From Streptomyces sp. MMG1533 (GTDB lineage: Bacteria > Actinomycetota > Actinomycetes > Streptomycetales > Streptomycetaceae), in the NCBI RefSeq assembly GCF_001279775.1, contig NZ_LGDG01000085.1, positions 1 to 64,000 of the forward strand: 64,000 nucleotides of DNA, read 5' to 3'. Below are positions 48,556 to 57,927 of the stretch, piece after piece. How positions within the stretch are numbered: position 1 is the stretch's first letter; each line of letters begins with the position of its first letter. The translations under genes were made by a program, and so were the position numbers. The notes below the pieces were generated by a model. That model was not told the origin of the DNA. It was given only the letters and a program-made list of their open reading frames with translations, and searched no databases.

Positions 48556-48690
48556 GTGTTCCCCCGCATGTGCTTGTTCAGAGTCCCCGCCCACCCAAGG
48601 CACGCACGGCCGAGCAGGCCCGGCAGCGCGTCTCCCACTGCTCAGAACACTACGCGCCACCACTGACAATGCCCCTGGACCAGGAGACGC

Positions 48691-49218
48691 TCAGACCACC
48701 CTCACCCGTTCCCGCCCCGCGACGATCGTGTCCACCGTCTCCGCCACCGTCAGCGCCGAGTTGTCCAGCCACAGACCGATGCGCGGGGTCGACGCCCGCA
48801 GCACCCCGTCCAGCTCCGCCACCGTCCAGGCCCCGTAACCCGTCTTCGCCCGCCCCGCCTCCCGCGCCGCGACGGCCTCCGGACCCGGGGCGAGGACGAC
48901 CACGTGCAGGGGACGGGTGCGCACCAGGCGGACGTACGCCGCCAGGTCCTCCCCCAGCACCACGTCCTGCACCACCGCCGTGAACCCGGCTTGCGCGTAC
49001 GCGTCCGCGGTCGCCGCCGACAGCCGGTACCGAAGCCGGAGCTGGGCCTCGCCCTCTCCGCCGGCGCCGGGCTCGTACTCCTCGCGCCCGCTCACGATCA
49101 TCCGCCGGAACAGGTCACCCCGGACGTGCGCCGCCCTGGGCAGCCTCTCCGCCAGTGCCTGCGCGACCGTCGACTTCCCCGCCGCCATCACCCCGGTGAT
49201 CAGCACGACGCCGCGCAT
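48691..49218 (-). CDS. P-loop kinase-like AAA protein
   Basis: The 175-residue protein starts MRGVVLITGVMAAGKSTVAQ with a clear Walker A. LERLPRAAHVRGDLFRRMIV-like and VVVLAPGPEAVAAREAGR segments follow, as in Cpt/gluconate-kinase-like small-molecule kinases. The substrate is not identifiable. Its ATG overlaps the TGA of the small membrane protein gene upstream, so the two are translationally coupled to the molybdenum hydroxylase operon. Confidence 0.82.
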   Translation of the reverse strand: MRGVVLITGVMAAGKSTVAQALAERLPRAAHVRGDLFRRMIVSGREEYEPGAGGEGEAQLRLRYRLSAATADAYAQAGFTAVVQDVVLGEDLAAYVRLVRTRPLHVVVLAPGPEAVAAREAGRAKTGYGAWTVAELDGVLRASTPRIGLWLDNSALTVAETVDTIVAGRERVRVV

Positions 49219-49355
49219 CACACCAGGTACACGCCGCCCACCACGACGACGATCGCCGCCAGCAGGAACAGCAGGATCCACACCGCCAGCTTGCCCACGC
49301 CCGGCGCGGGTTCGTAGCGCGGCCGGTCGTCGGTCTCCGGCTCCGGCGTACTCAC
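49218..49355 (-). CDS. 45-residue single-pass membrane protein
   Basis: The peptide starts MSTPEPETDDRPRYEP and has one transmembrane helix (LAVWILLFLLAAIVVVVGGV, residues of about 23-42) reaching nearly to the C-terminus. Its GTG overlaps the stop of the molybdenum-subunit gene (GTGA) and its TGA overlaps the kinase ATG, strong evidence that it is translated. Function is unknown. Confidence 0.8.
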   Translation of the reverse strand: MSTPEPETDDRPRYEPAPGVGKLAVWILLFLLAAIVVVVGGVYLV

Positions 49356-51661
49356 TGTGCCGTCACCACCGCCGCCTGGGGGCGGATCGGCAGGCGGTTC
49401 ACCGGGCGTCCCGTCGCGGCGCGGACCGCGGAGGCGATCGCGGCGGGGGACGTCACCACCGGCACCGCGCTGACCGCCTTCGCCCCGAAGGGGGCGACCA
49501 CGTCACGTTCCTCGACCAGCTTCACGATGCGGATCTCCGGCGCGTCCAGTGCCGTCGGCAGGGCGTACCCGGTGAGGTCGGGGTGGCGGATCAGCCCGCG
49601 CGCGCTGCGCAGGTTCTCCGTGAGGGCGATGCCCACGCCCTGGGTGACGCCGCCCTCGATGCGGGCGGCCAGCTGGGTCGGGTTCAGGACCCGGCCGACG
49701 TCCTGGGCGAGGGCCAGCTCCACCACGCGCACCGAGCCCAGCTCGATGTCGACGTCCACCACCGCGCGGATCGCGCAGAAGGCCAGCCCCACGAAGGCGT
49801 CACCCTGGCCGGTCTCGTCCAGGGGCTCGGTCGGGTGCGGGCGGCACTGGGCCGTCGCCCACAGTTCCTTGCCGTCCATCGCCTCGGTGACGGTGGTCGA
49901 CAGGACGCCGTCGTACGACGTGATCTTGCCGTCGGTGATCTGGAGCAGCTCGGTGGACATGCCGAACTTGTGTGCCAGGGGCTGCAGCAGCTGGGTGCGG
50001 ACCATCTTGGCCGCCCGCTCCACCGCGCCGCCCGACACCCAGGTGTGGCGGCCGCGGCTGCCCGGGCCGGCCGGTGGCTGGTCGGTGTCGACCGGGGCGA
50101 CATGGACCTCGTCGATACCGAGGGTCTCCTGGACGATCTGCCGGGCCAGGGTCGTGAAGCCCTGCCCCGTCTCGACGGCCGCGCACAGCACCGTCGCCAC
50201 GCCGTCCTGGACCCGGACCGTGGCCGTGGAGACCTCGTCCGCGCCCTCCGCGCCCAGCATGTGCACCATGCCCAGGCCGTAGCCGACGCCCCGGCGCACC
50301 GCGCCCGGTTCGCCCGCGCCCTCGGGGCCGCCGGGCAGCAGCCACTCGTCCTCGGGGGTGTCCTTGGGGAGCGCGGGGAGGGGGAAGTCCCGTACGGCCT
50401 GCAGCAGTTCGGCGACCGGCGCCGGGCAGGTCACCGTCTGGCCCGTGGGAAGGACGTCCCCGGTGGCCATCACGTTCTGCAGACGCAGCTCCGCCGGGTC
50501 GACGCCGAGCTTCTTGGCGAGCTTGTCCATCTGCGCCTCGTAGGCGGCGCACACCTGCATGGCGCCCTCGCCGCGCACGTGGCCGGAGGGCGGGTTGTTG
50601 GTGCGTACGGCCCAGCCCTCGATGAACGCGTTCGGGACGACGTACGGCCCGCAGGCGAACGAGACCGCGGCGGCCAGCGCCTCCGACGAGGTGTCCGCGT
50701 AGGCGCCCGCGTCGAGCAGGATCTGCGCCTCGACCTTCACCAGCCTGCCCTCGGCGTCGGCGTGGTGGCGGTATCTCAGCAGGGTGGGGTGCCGGTGGAC
50801 ATGTCCCAGGAAGGACTCTTCGCGCGTTGCGGTCAGCTTCACCGGGCAGCCGGTCCGCAGCGCCAGGAGGCCGAGCGGGAGTTGGAAGCCCTGGTCCTCG
50901 CGGTCGGCGGTGGCGCCGGGGACGCCGGTGACGACGACCTTCACGCGCTCGGGCTCCAGGCCGTAGCAGGCGGCGGCCGTGTCGCGGTCGGTGTGCGGGT
51001 CCGTGGAGGCCACGTACAGCTCGACGCCGCCGTCGGGGCGCGGCACGGCGAGGCCGGCCTCGGCGCCGATCGGGGCGGGGTCCTGGCGGCCGATGCGGTA
51101 CAGGCCCTCCACGACGACGTCGCCGGTCGCGTCGGGGTCGCCGTGGCGCAGCGGGATGTGCCGGATCAGGTTGCCGTCGGGGTGCAGGGGCTCGGCCTCG
51201 AAGGCCTGCTCGGGGTCGGTGACCGGGTCCAGTACTTCGTACTCGACGATGACCGCGGCCGCGGCCATGCGCGCGGTGTCCGGATGGTCGGCGGCGACGG
51301 CCGCGATGGGCTCGCCGTGGTGGCGCACGACCTCGGAGGCGAACACCGGGCGGTCGGCCTTGCCGCGGCCGTGGACCGGGCTGCCGGGCACGTCCTCGTG
51401 GGTGACGACGGCTCGTACGCCGGGCATCTCGCGCGCGTGGGTGGTGTCGATGGACACGATGCGCGCGTGCGGGTGCGGTGAGCGCAGTACGGCCGCCCAC
51501 AGCAGGCCCTCGGCCCACAGGTCGGCCGCGTAGGGGAAAGTGCCCTCGGTCTTCGCGCGGGCGTCGGCGGCCGGCAGGGCGACGCCGAGGCCGTGCGGGA
51601 TCGGTTCGGGGGCGGGGGCGGCCTCCGCGGCGGTGGTCGCGGTGGCGGCTTCGTTGCTCAC
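49352..51661 (-). CDS. xanthine dehydrogenase family, molybdopterin-binding subunit
   Basis: The 769-residue catalytic subunit has ALDEHYDE-oxidase/XDH a/b hammerhead (AKTEGTFPYAADLWAEGLLW) and molybdopterin domains (DREDQGFQLPLGLLALRTG, AAVSFACGPYVVPNAFIEGW, GHVRGEGAMQVCAAYEAQ, ETGQGFTTLARQIVQETLGI). Substrate could be a purine or another N-heterocycle; active-site residues do not settle it. Its GTG start overlaps the stop of the 2Fe-2S subunit by 4 bases. The subunit order on the minus strand is FAD, 2Fe-2S, Mo. Confidence 0.92.
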   Translation of the reverse strand: MSNEAATATTAAEAAPAPEPIPHGLGVALPAADARAKTEGTFPYAADLWAEGLLWAAVLRSPHPHARIVSIDTTHAREMPGVRAVVTHEDVPGSPVHGRGKADRPVFASEVVRHHGEPIAAVAADHPDTARMAAAAVIVEYEVLDPVTDPEQAFEAEPLHPDGNLIRHIPLRHGDPDATGDVVVEGLYRIGRQDPAPIGAEAGLAVPRPDGGVELYVASTDPHTDRDTAAACYGLEPERVKVVVTGVPGATADREDQGFQLPLGLLALRTGCPVKLTATREESFLGHVHRHPTLLRYRHHADAEGRLVKVEAQILLDAGAYADTSSEALAAAVSFACGPYVVPNAFIEGWAVRTNNPPSGHVRGEGAMQVCAAYEAQMDKLAKKLGVDPAELRLQNVMATGDVLPTGQTVTCPAPVAELLQAVRDFPLPALPKDTPEDEWLLPGGPEGAGEPGAVRRGVGYGLGMVHMLGAEGADEVSTATVRVQDGVATVLCAAVETGQGFTTLARQIVQETLGIDEVHVAPVDTDQPPAGPGSRGRHTWVSGGAVERAAKMVRTQLLQPLAHKFGMSTELLQITDGKITSYDGVLSTTVTEAMDGKELWATAQCRPHPTEPLDETGQGDAFVGLAFCAIRAVVDVDIELGSVRVVELALAQDVGRVLNPTQLAARIEGGVTQGVGIALTENLRSARGLIRHPDLTGYALPTALDAPEIRIVKLVEERDVVAPFGAKAVSAVPVVTSPAAIASAVRAATGRPVNRLPIRPQAAVVTAQ

Positions 51662-53283
51662 GCCTGGCCTCCGTCCTGTCCCTGTTCGTTGCCGTACGAA
51701 TGGTCGCGCCGTTCGGCAGGTTCGAACGCCGACGGGTTGACGCCGCCGGCTCCCGGACCCGCCTGGTGCGGAATACGTGCCTCGTCCGCGTCCGTCTCAG
51801 CGTCCGCCGCGGAGTGCGACTCGCGTTCCGCGACGACCTCCTTGACGGCCTCCACGACGCCCCGGTAGCCGGAGCAGCGGCACAGGTTGCCGCACAGCGC
51901 CTGGCGGGTCTCCATCTCGCTGGGAGCCGGGTTGCCCTCCAGGAGGTCGTGCAGGGTCATCGCCATGCCCGGCACGCAGAAGCCGCACTGCACCGCGCCG
52001 CACCGGGCGAGCGCCCGCTGCACGTCCGAAGGCCGTCCGTCGACTGCCAGGCCCTCGACCGTACGGACCTCGCTGCCGGCCGCGGTCACGGCGGGCACCA
52101 GACAGGAGGCGACGAGCCGTCCGTCGACCTGCACGTTGCAGGCCCCGCACTCGCCCTGCGAGCAGCCGTCCTTGGCACCCGCGAGGCCGAGCCGCTCGCG
52201 CAGCACGTAGAGCAGGGACTCGCCGATCCACGCGTCGGTGACCGGGCGGTCGACGCCGTTGACGCGCAGGACGTAGGAGGCGAGGGGGTGTTCCTCGCCG
52301 GAGGGCGGGGGCGCGGCCTCGTCATCAGGGGTCTCCGCGGTCTCCTCGGGGGCGTCAGCCTCCGCGGCGGCCTCGGCGGGAGGCTCCGCGGCCCCCTCGA
52401 CGGCCTCAGCGGCCCCGTGGGCCTCCTCGGACGCCTCGGTGGCTCCAGAGGCCTCACCGCTCCCGTGAACGGGCCGTGAGGCGGCTACGACGGGTTCGGC
52501 GGGCGTTTCGGCGTACGACGGCTCGGCGGGCGCCTCGGGCGCGTGCAAGCGGGGCTGCTCGTGGTCGTGTCCGGCCGGGCCGGGCTCCATGGGGGCGGGC
52601 TCGTCCGGTGCGAACCCCTCCGGGGCGAGGCCGCCTTCGCCGGGGGCGTACGCGGCAGGCGGCATGGGATGCGAGGCGGGCTGCTCGTGCGCGTGCCCCG
52701 CCTCCACCTGCGGTTCGGCCGCCGGAGGCTGCTGCCCCCACGGCTGCCCCGCGCCCTCGGTCGCCCACGGGGCGGGCGCGCCGCCCGGGAGCGTGGCGGG
52801 CGGTGTGCCACCCCACTGCTCGACCAGGGACGACGTGGTGAACTCGCCCGATTCGTCCGGAAGGTCACCGCCGGCGACGGGGATCGACCACTGCCCGGTC
52901 ACGTCGTGACCCGGCGCCGGAGCGCCCCTCTCCTCGAAGTTCCACTGCCCGGTGGCGCCCGGGTTGTAGGTGAACCGGTCGTTCCCGGCGTCCTGAGGTG
53001 CCGCGTTCGGGTCGGGCCACTGAACGCCCTCGGCAGGCATCGCCCACGTCCCCGTCGCCGCCGGGTCGGTGCCCGCGGTGGTGGGCGTGACCGTGATCTG
53101 CGGCGGCACATAGCCGTGACCGGGTGCGGCGAGCGGGGTGTCGGAGGAGGCCAGGAGGGCGTCGATGCCCCCTTCGGGGAGCTTCACGAAGGCGGTGGCG
53201 CCGTCGTCGTAGTCGCCCTGGGGCAGCGGGTCCCAGCGGCCCGCGCCCTGGGGTGTGCCCTCTTCGTGCTGGTCGTCGGTCAC
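51658..53283 (-). CDS. XDH-family 2Fe-2S subunit with a long disordered N-terminal extension
   Basis: The C-terminal 180 residues are a standard CoxS/XdhC subunit. The plant-type ferredoxin cluster lies in GCSQGECGACNVQVDGRLVA, and the second cluster in CGAVQCGFCVPGMAM and LCGNLCRCSGYRGVVEAVKE. Before it come about 330 residues rich in Pro, Ala, Glu and Gly with WxxP-like Trp segments (TGQWNFEERG, TGQWSIPVAGG). Typical family members have about 160 residues in all. The GTG at 53283 overlaps the FAD-subunit stop, which supports the extended start. Confidence 0.9.
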   Translation of the reverse strand: MTDDQHEEGTPQGAGRWDPLPQGDYDDGATAFVKLPEGGIDALLASSDTPLAAPGHGYVPPQITVTPTTAGTDPAATGTWAMPAEGVQWPDPNAAPQDAGNDRFTYNPGATGQWNFEERGAPAPGHDVTGQWSIPVAGGDLPDESGEFTTSSLVEQWGGTPPATLPGGAPAPWATEGAGQPWGQQPPAAEPQVEAGHAHEQPASHPMPPAAYAPGEGGLAPEGFAPDEPAPMEPGPAGHDHEQPRLHAPEAPAEPSYAETPAEPVVAASRPVHGSGEASGATEASEEAHGAAEAVEGAAEPPAEAAAEADAPEETAETPDDEAAPPPSGEEHPLASYVLRVNGVDRPVTDAWIGESLLYVLRERLGLAGAKDGCSQGECGACNVQVDGRLVASCLVPAVTAAGSEVRTVEGLAVDGRPSDVQRALARCGAVQCGFCVPGMAMTLHDLLEGNPAPSEMETRQALCGNLCRCSGYRGVVEAVKEVVAERESHSAADAETDADEARIPHQAGPGAGGVNPSAFEPAERRDHSYGNEQGQDGGQA

Positions 53284-54173
53284 GACAGCGCCCTCCCCAG
53301 TGCTCGTCGGGCCAGCGCGGCGACGGTGCGCCGCAGGTGCAGTACGGCGGGCGGAAGCTGTTGTACGGAGCCGTCCTCGGCCGGCACCGGTTCGGGAATG
53401 CAGGCCGCGGCGACGTACTCGCCGAAGGCGCTGAGTGCCTCCGGGACGATCGCGCGGTTGTTGTCCCAGTCGATCAGCCGGGCGACCCACTGCTCGGCGT
53501 CCAGGGGCCTGAGCGGCATCGGCGCTATGGCGCCCACCGCGCACCTGACCCCGCGGCGGGCCGGGTCGAGGACCAGGGCGACGGACGCGAGGGCCCGGCC
53601 CGGGCCGGTGCGGCCGGTCGCCTTGAGGAAGACCTGCGGGGCGTGCAGCAGCGGCAAGCGCACGTAGCCGATGAGTTCCCCGGCCCGCAGCATCTCCATG
53701 CCGGCCAGCAGGTGCGACACCGGCATCTCCCGGCGGGCTCCGCCCGGGCCCGCGATGATCAGTGTCGCCTCCAGGGCGGCCAGCACCGGAAGCGCGTCCC
53801 CGGTCGGGGACGCCGAGGCGATGTTGCCGCCCAGGGTGCCCGCGTTGCGGATCTGCGGCGGTCCCGCGGCGCGCGCGGAGGCCGCGAGCGCCGGAATGAG
53901 GGCGGCGAAGTCGGGGCGGCCCATGCGCGCATGGGTGAGGCCGGCGCCGAGCAGGGCGTGGCCGTCCTGGTACTGCCAGCCGCGGATCTCGCTGATCCTG
54001 CCGAGGCCGACCAGGGCGGCGGGCCTGAGCTGTCCGGAGTTGACGGCGGCCATCAGGTCGGTGCCGCCCGCCACGGGCACGGCGGCGGGCATGGCGGCCA
54101 GCGCCGCCACTGCCTCGTCCAGCGATGTGGGCAGCGTCACGGCCTGCGCCGCCTGCGGTGCGTGCGTGGTCAA
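53280..54173 (-). CDS. XDH-family FAD-binding subunit
   Basis: The 297-residue subunit has the FAD signature AAVPVAGGTDLMAAVNSGQL and IRNAGTLGGNIASASPTGDA, followed by the CO-dehydrogenase flavoprotein C-terminal domain. A TTG at 54173 with GAAGGGG at 9 bases is chosen as start; a longer frame to 54263 lacks a signal. It is the first gene of the three-subunit operon, which continues with the small membrane protein and kinase. Confidence 0.9.
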   Translation of the reverse strand: MTTHAPQAAQAVTLPTSLDEAVAALAAMPAAVPVAGGTDLMAAVNSGQLRPAALVGLGRISEIRGWQYQDGHALLGAGLTHARMGRPDFAALIPALAASARAAGPPQIRNAGTLGGNIASASPTGDALPVLAALEATLIIAGPGGARREMPVSHLLAGMEMLRAGELIGYVRLPLLHAPQVFLKATGRTGPGRALASVALVLDPARRGVRCAVGAIAPMPLRPLDAEQWVARLIDWDNNRAIVPEALSAFGEYVAAACIPEPVPAEDGSVQQLPPAVLHLRRTVAALARRALGRALS

Positions 54174-54397
54174 AACCGGCTGCCCCTTCCCGCTGCCCCA
54201 CCTGGTCCCACCTGTGTTGCCGTACGGTACGTGCTGACAGGGCGGACGTGGCAACTCTGGCACATCTTCGCAGGACCCGAACGCGGGGGTCCGCTAGGAG
54301 GCATTCGCCCACCTCACCAGGGAGATGGTCCGTTTTCGCACGGCATCACCGGTGCGTACTGATTTACACTCTTCGGTGACTTTTGCGGTTTTCTCCC

Positions 54398-56026
54398 CTA
54401 TCTGCTGGGGGGCTGCCCTTCGATCGGGCGGCCGAGCACACCGGGCCGCCGCTGCCACGGCAAGGGCCCCGTCGGTGGCCGGTAGCCGACCCCCAGGGCG
54501 TCAAGTCGCAGGTAGTGGGTGGCCATCCGCCGCTCGAAGTCGGCGAAGTCCCGTTCCGCCGGGGCGGGCAGGCGGCTCCAGGCCACTTCCGCGAAGGCCG
54601 CCAGCCGGGGGAACGTCTGATAGTCCACGCGCGCGTGGTCCTCCATCACCTCGGTCCACACGTTGGCCTGCGCGCCGAGGACGTGCGCGGCCTCCTCGGG
54701 CGTCAACTCCGGTGGAACGGGCTCGAACCGATAGACGTCCTCCAGGGTGCGGACGTAGCCGATGGGGACCGGCTCGTCCGCGCCCGCGTCCTGCCGGTGG
54801 TCCAGGTACACCTGCTGCTCAGGGCACATGACGACGTCGTGGCCCGCGCGGGCCGCCGCGATGCCGCCCTCGTAGCCGCGCCAGGACGAGACCGCGGCCC
54901 CTTCGGCCAGTCCGCCCTCCAGGATCTCGTCCCAGCCGATGAGTCTGCGCCCGCGCGCGGAGAGCCATTTGTCGAAGTGTCCGATGAACCACGACTGCAA
55001 CCCGTCCTCGTCCGCAAGGCCGAGTTCCCTGATGCGGGCCTGCGCGACGGGCGACTGCCTCCACTGCTCCTTGAGGCATTCGTCTCCGCCGACGTGGATG
55101 AACTCGGACGGGAAGAGATCGAGGAGTTCCTCGAACACCCCCTCGTAGAAGCGCAGTGTGTTGTCAGTGGGGGCAAGTACGTTCGCAGAGATGCCCCAGG
55201 AGTCCCACACCGTGAGGGAGGTCGTGTCGATGACGTCGGTGTTGCCGAGTTCCGGGTACGCGGCGATGGCGGCCTGCGAGTGGCCCGGTACGTCGATTTC
55301 GGGGACGACGGAGATATGCCGCTCGGCGGCGTAGGCGACGATCTCCCGGATGTCGTCCCGGGTGTAGTAGCCGCCGTGCGGCTTCTCCTCCCACAGCGGT
55401 GAGGCCCGGTGACCGAATTTCGTACGCGCCCGCCAGGATCCGGTCTCGGTCAGCTTCGGGTACCGCTCGATCTCTACGCGCCAGCCCTGGTCGTCCGTCA
55501 AGTGGAAGTGGAAGACGTTGAGTTTGTGCGCCGCCATCAGATCGAGGTAGCGCAGGACGCCGTCCTTCGGCATGAAGTGCCGGGCCACGTCGAGCATGAA
55601 ACCGCGCCAACGGAACCGGGGGGCGTCCTCGATCACGACCGCCGGCACGAACCACTCCCGGCGTTCCGGGTCGATCGGCGCCCGCCGGTAGGCGTCGGGG
55701 CCCATCAGCTGACGGAAGGTCTGCGCACCCCAGAAGACGCCGGCCGCGCTTCCGCCGTCGATGCGGATCGCGTATCCGTCGATGACGACGCGGTACGCCT
55801 CCTCCGCCAGCTGCGGGTCCACCCGCAGCACGATGCCGTTGTCATTGCGGCCCTCGGCGAACGGCAGGCCGGTGGCGGCACCCAGCGTGCCGCGCAGCCA
55901 GCGCGCTACCCGCTCCGTACCGGGCTCCGCGTGCAGCACCGTCTCCTCGTCCAGGGGAAACGCCCCCTGCGTCGGCGGCACCCACCAGCCCTTGCCCGGA
56001 GCCGGAATCAGATCCTCGAAACCCAT
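54398..56026 (-). CDS. GH20 beta-N-acetylhexosaminidase
   Basis: The 542-residue enzyme releases terminal GlcNAc from chitooligosaccharides. The GH20b domain is at about 1-145 and the catalytic barrel follows with GFMLDVARHFMPK, KLNVFHFHLTDDQGWRVEI and the HVGGDE catalytic Asp-Glu pair near residue 310. GWDEILEGG and VWTEVME-type segments line the site. No signal peptide is visible, so it probably acts in the cytoplasm on imported chitobiose-like sugars. It is the last gene after the sugar ABC transporter, 4 bases beyond the permease. Confidence 0.95.
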   Translation of the reverse strand: MGFEDLIPAPGKGWWVPPTQGAFPLDEETVLHAEPGTERVARWLRGTLGAATGLPFAEGRNDNGIVLRVDPQLAEEAYRVVIDGYAIRIDGGSAAGVFWGAQTFRQLMGPDAYRRAPIDPERREWFVPAVVIEDAPRFRWRGFMLDVARHFMPKDGVLRYLDLMAAHKLNVFHFHLTDDQGWRVEIERYPKLTETGSWRARTKFGHRASPLWEEKPHGGYYTRDDIREIVAYAAERHISVVPEIDVPGHSQAAIAAYPELGNTDVIDTTSLTVWDSWGISANVLAPTDNTLRFYEGVFEELLDLFPSEFIHVGGDECLKEQWRQSPVAQARIRELGLADEDGLQSWFIGHFDKWLSARGRRLIGWDEILEGGLAEGAAVSSWRGYEGGIAAARAGHDVVMCPEQQVYLDHRQDAGADEPVPIGYVRTLEDVYRFEPVPPELTPEEAAHVLGAQANVWTEVMEDHARVDYQTFPRLAAFAEVAWSRLPAPAERDFADFERRMATHYLRLDALGVGYRPPTGPLPWQRRPGVLGRPIEGQPPSR

Positions 56027-56030
56027 GTCG

Positions 56031-56876
56031 TCAGTCCTTAACCGCTCCGCCCAGCCCGGAGACCAGTCGTCGCTGTACGAGTACGAAGAAGATCAGTACC
56101 GGAATCGTCATCACCGTGGAGGCGGCCATCACACCACCCCAGTCCGGGTCGTCCGGCTTGTAGAAGACGAGCAGCGCCATCGGCAGGGTCGACTGCGAGG
56201 TGTCGCTGATGATGAAGGACTTGGCGAACAGGAAGTCGTTCCAGGCCGAGATGAAGGAAAACACGCTCGTGGCCACCAGGCCGGGGAAGACCAGCGGGAA
56301 AAGGATCTGCCACAGGAATCGCGCGCGGCTCGCCCCGTCGATGTACGCGGCCTCCTCCAGCGCCTCCGGTACGGCTTTCACGAAACCGCGCAGCATCCAG
56401 ATCGCGAAGGGCAGCGAGAAGGCGATGTGCGGCAGGATCAGCGAACCCAGTGTGTTCAGCTGCCCGAAGTCCCGCATGAGGAAGAACAAGGGGATCGTCA
56501 GGGCTTCCACGGGCACCATCTGGGCCACCAGAAACATGATCAGCAGGGTCGTCCGGAAGTGGAACCGGAATCGGGTCACGGCGGTCGCCGCGAGAAACGC
56601 GATCAGCGCCGAGACGATCACGACACTGCACGCCACGACAAGGCTGTTGAGGAAGTAACGGCCGAATTCCTGCTGCCCGAAGACCCGCCGGAAGGAGTCC
56701 AGGGAGGGTGCGAGCGTCCAGGGCCGGGGCTCGGACGACTCGATCTCGCCGGCCGGTTTGAAGGCGCTGAGCACCATCCAGTAGAGGGGGAAGGCGACGA
56801 CGACCGCGATCAGCAGCGCCGACGCCTCGGCGGCCAGCCGCCACGGACGCTGCGGCCTCAGACGTGGAAGATTCAC
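56031..56876 (-). CDS. carbohydrate ABC transporter permease (MalG type)
   Basis: The 281-residue permease has six helices and the EAA loop EALEEAAYIDGASRARFLWQ. It has SAFKPAGEI after helix 1 and ends RRLVSGLGGAVKD, as in CUT1 MalG-type permeases. GTG start overlaps the stop of the partner permease (GTGA). It works with the partner, the binding protein at 57928 and an unlinked MsiK-type ATPase. Confidence 0.93.
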   Translation of the reverse strand: MNLPRLRPQRPWRLAAEASALLIAVVVAFPLYWMVLSAFKPAGEIESSEPRPWTLAPSLDSFRRVFGQQEFGRYFLNSLVVACSVVIVSALIAFLAATAVTRFRFHFRTTLLIMFLVAQMVPVEALTIPLFFLMRDFGQLNTLGSLILPHIAFSLPFAIWMLRGFVKAVPEALEEAAYIDGASRARFLWQILFPLVFPGLVATSVFSFISAWNDFLFAKSFIISDTSQSTLPMALLVFYKPDDPDWGGVMAASTVMTIPVLIFFVLVQRRLVSGLGGAVKD

Positions 56877-57922
56877 AGTTCCTCCCCCTGCCGGCGCAGC
56901 AGCCGCAGGTACACGAACGTGACGGCGAGCAGGATCAGCAGCATCACCACGCCGATCGCGGAGCCGAGGCTGTACTTCGAGGACGCGAAGGCCTGCTGGT
57001 AGGCGTACACGTTCAGGACGAGGTTCTGGCCGGCGATGCCGCCGCCGTTCGTCATGACGTAGATCTGGGTGAAGACCTTGAAGTCCCAGATGACCGACTG
57101 GATGGTGACGACGGTCAGGATCGGCCGGAGCATCGGCGCGAGGACGGATCGCCAGATGCGCCACTGCGAGGCGCCGTCCAGGGCGGCGGCCTCCAGCACC
57201 TCGCCCGGTACGGCGCGGATGCCGGCGTACACCGTGACCATGACGAACGGGAAGGAACACCAGACCACTTCGAGCAGGACGAGGAAGAAGGCGCTGTAGC
57301 GGCCGTAGGTCCACGAGTGGTCGCCGAGTCCCAGGACGCGGTTCACGGGCCCGAAGTCCGGGTCGAAGAGGAGCAGCCACACCGTGGAGCCGGTGACGGC
57401 CGGGGTCGCCCACGCGCCCAACGCGGCCAGCATCAGGGCGAGCCGGGGCAGGGCACGCACGCGCGTGAGCAGTACGGCGAGCGCGCAGCCGACCGCCAGC
57501 GTCGACACCACGCAGGCCGCCGCGAACAGGACCGTCGCCAGCAGCACCTGCCAGAACTGGTCGTCCCCGAGCAGTTCGGCGTAGTTGCCGAACCCCTCGA
57601 AGGTGGTCGGTTCGCCGCCGCTGACCTGGGACTGGGTGTACTGGAAGAACGAGATCAGGCCGAGCTGGTAGATGGGGTAGGCGAGCAGTCCGCCGAGGAC
57701 CACGAGGGCGGGGGCGAGGTACAGCCAGGGGGTCCAGCGGGCGCGCCCGAGCGGCGAACCGCCCTTCGCGGGCCCGCCGCGCCGCCGACGTGCCCGCTCC
57801 GCGACGGCCCCCGCGCCTGAGGCGGACCCGCCACCGGGCGCCGGCCCGGCCGGGGCCGCCGGAGCGGCCTCGGCAGGTCGGCCCAGGACCGGCGCGTCGC
57901 CCGGCGCTGCGCGGTCGTTCAT
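56873..57922 (-). CDS. carbohydrate ABC transporter permease (MalF type)
   Basis: The 349-residue permease has an Ala/Pro/Arg-rich N-terminal extension of about 60 residues and then six helices. Its EAA loop is GEVLEAAALDGASQWRIWRS, of the CUT1 family. The ATG at 57922 lies 5 bases after the binding-protein stop. No ATPase gene is present in this operon, which is usual for streptomycetes that share MsiK. Confidence 0.93.
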   Translation of the reverse strand: MNDRAAPGDAPVLGRPAEAAPAAPAGPAPGGGSASGAGAVAERARRRRGGPAKGGSPLGRARWTPWLYLAPALVVLGGLLAYPIYQLGLISFFQYTQSQVSGGEPTTFEGFGNYAELLGDDQFWQVLLATVLFAAACVVSTLAVGCALAVLLTRVRALPRLALMLAALGAWATPAVTGSTVWLLLFDPDFGPVNRVLGLGDHSWTYGRYSAFFLVLLEVVWCSFPFVMVTVYAGIRAVPGEVLEAAALDGASQWRIWRSVLAPMLRPILTVVTIQSVIWDFKVFTQIYVMTNGGGIAGQNLVLNVYAYQQAFASSKYSLGSAIGVVMLLILLAVTFVYLRLLRRQGEEL

Positions 57923-57927
57923 CGGCC

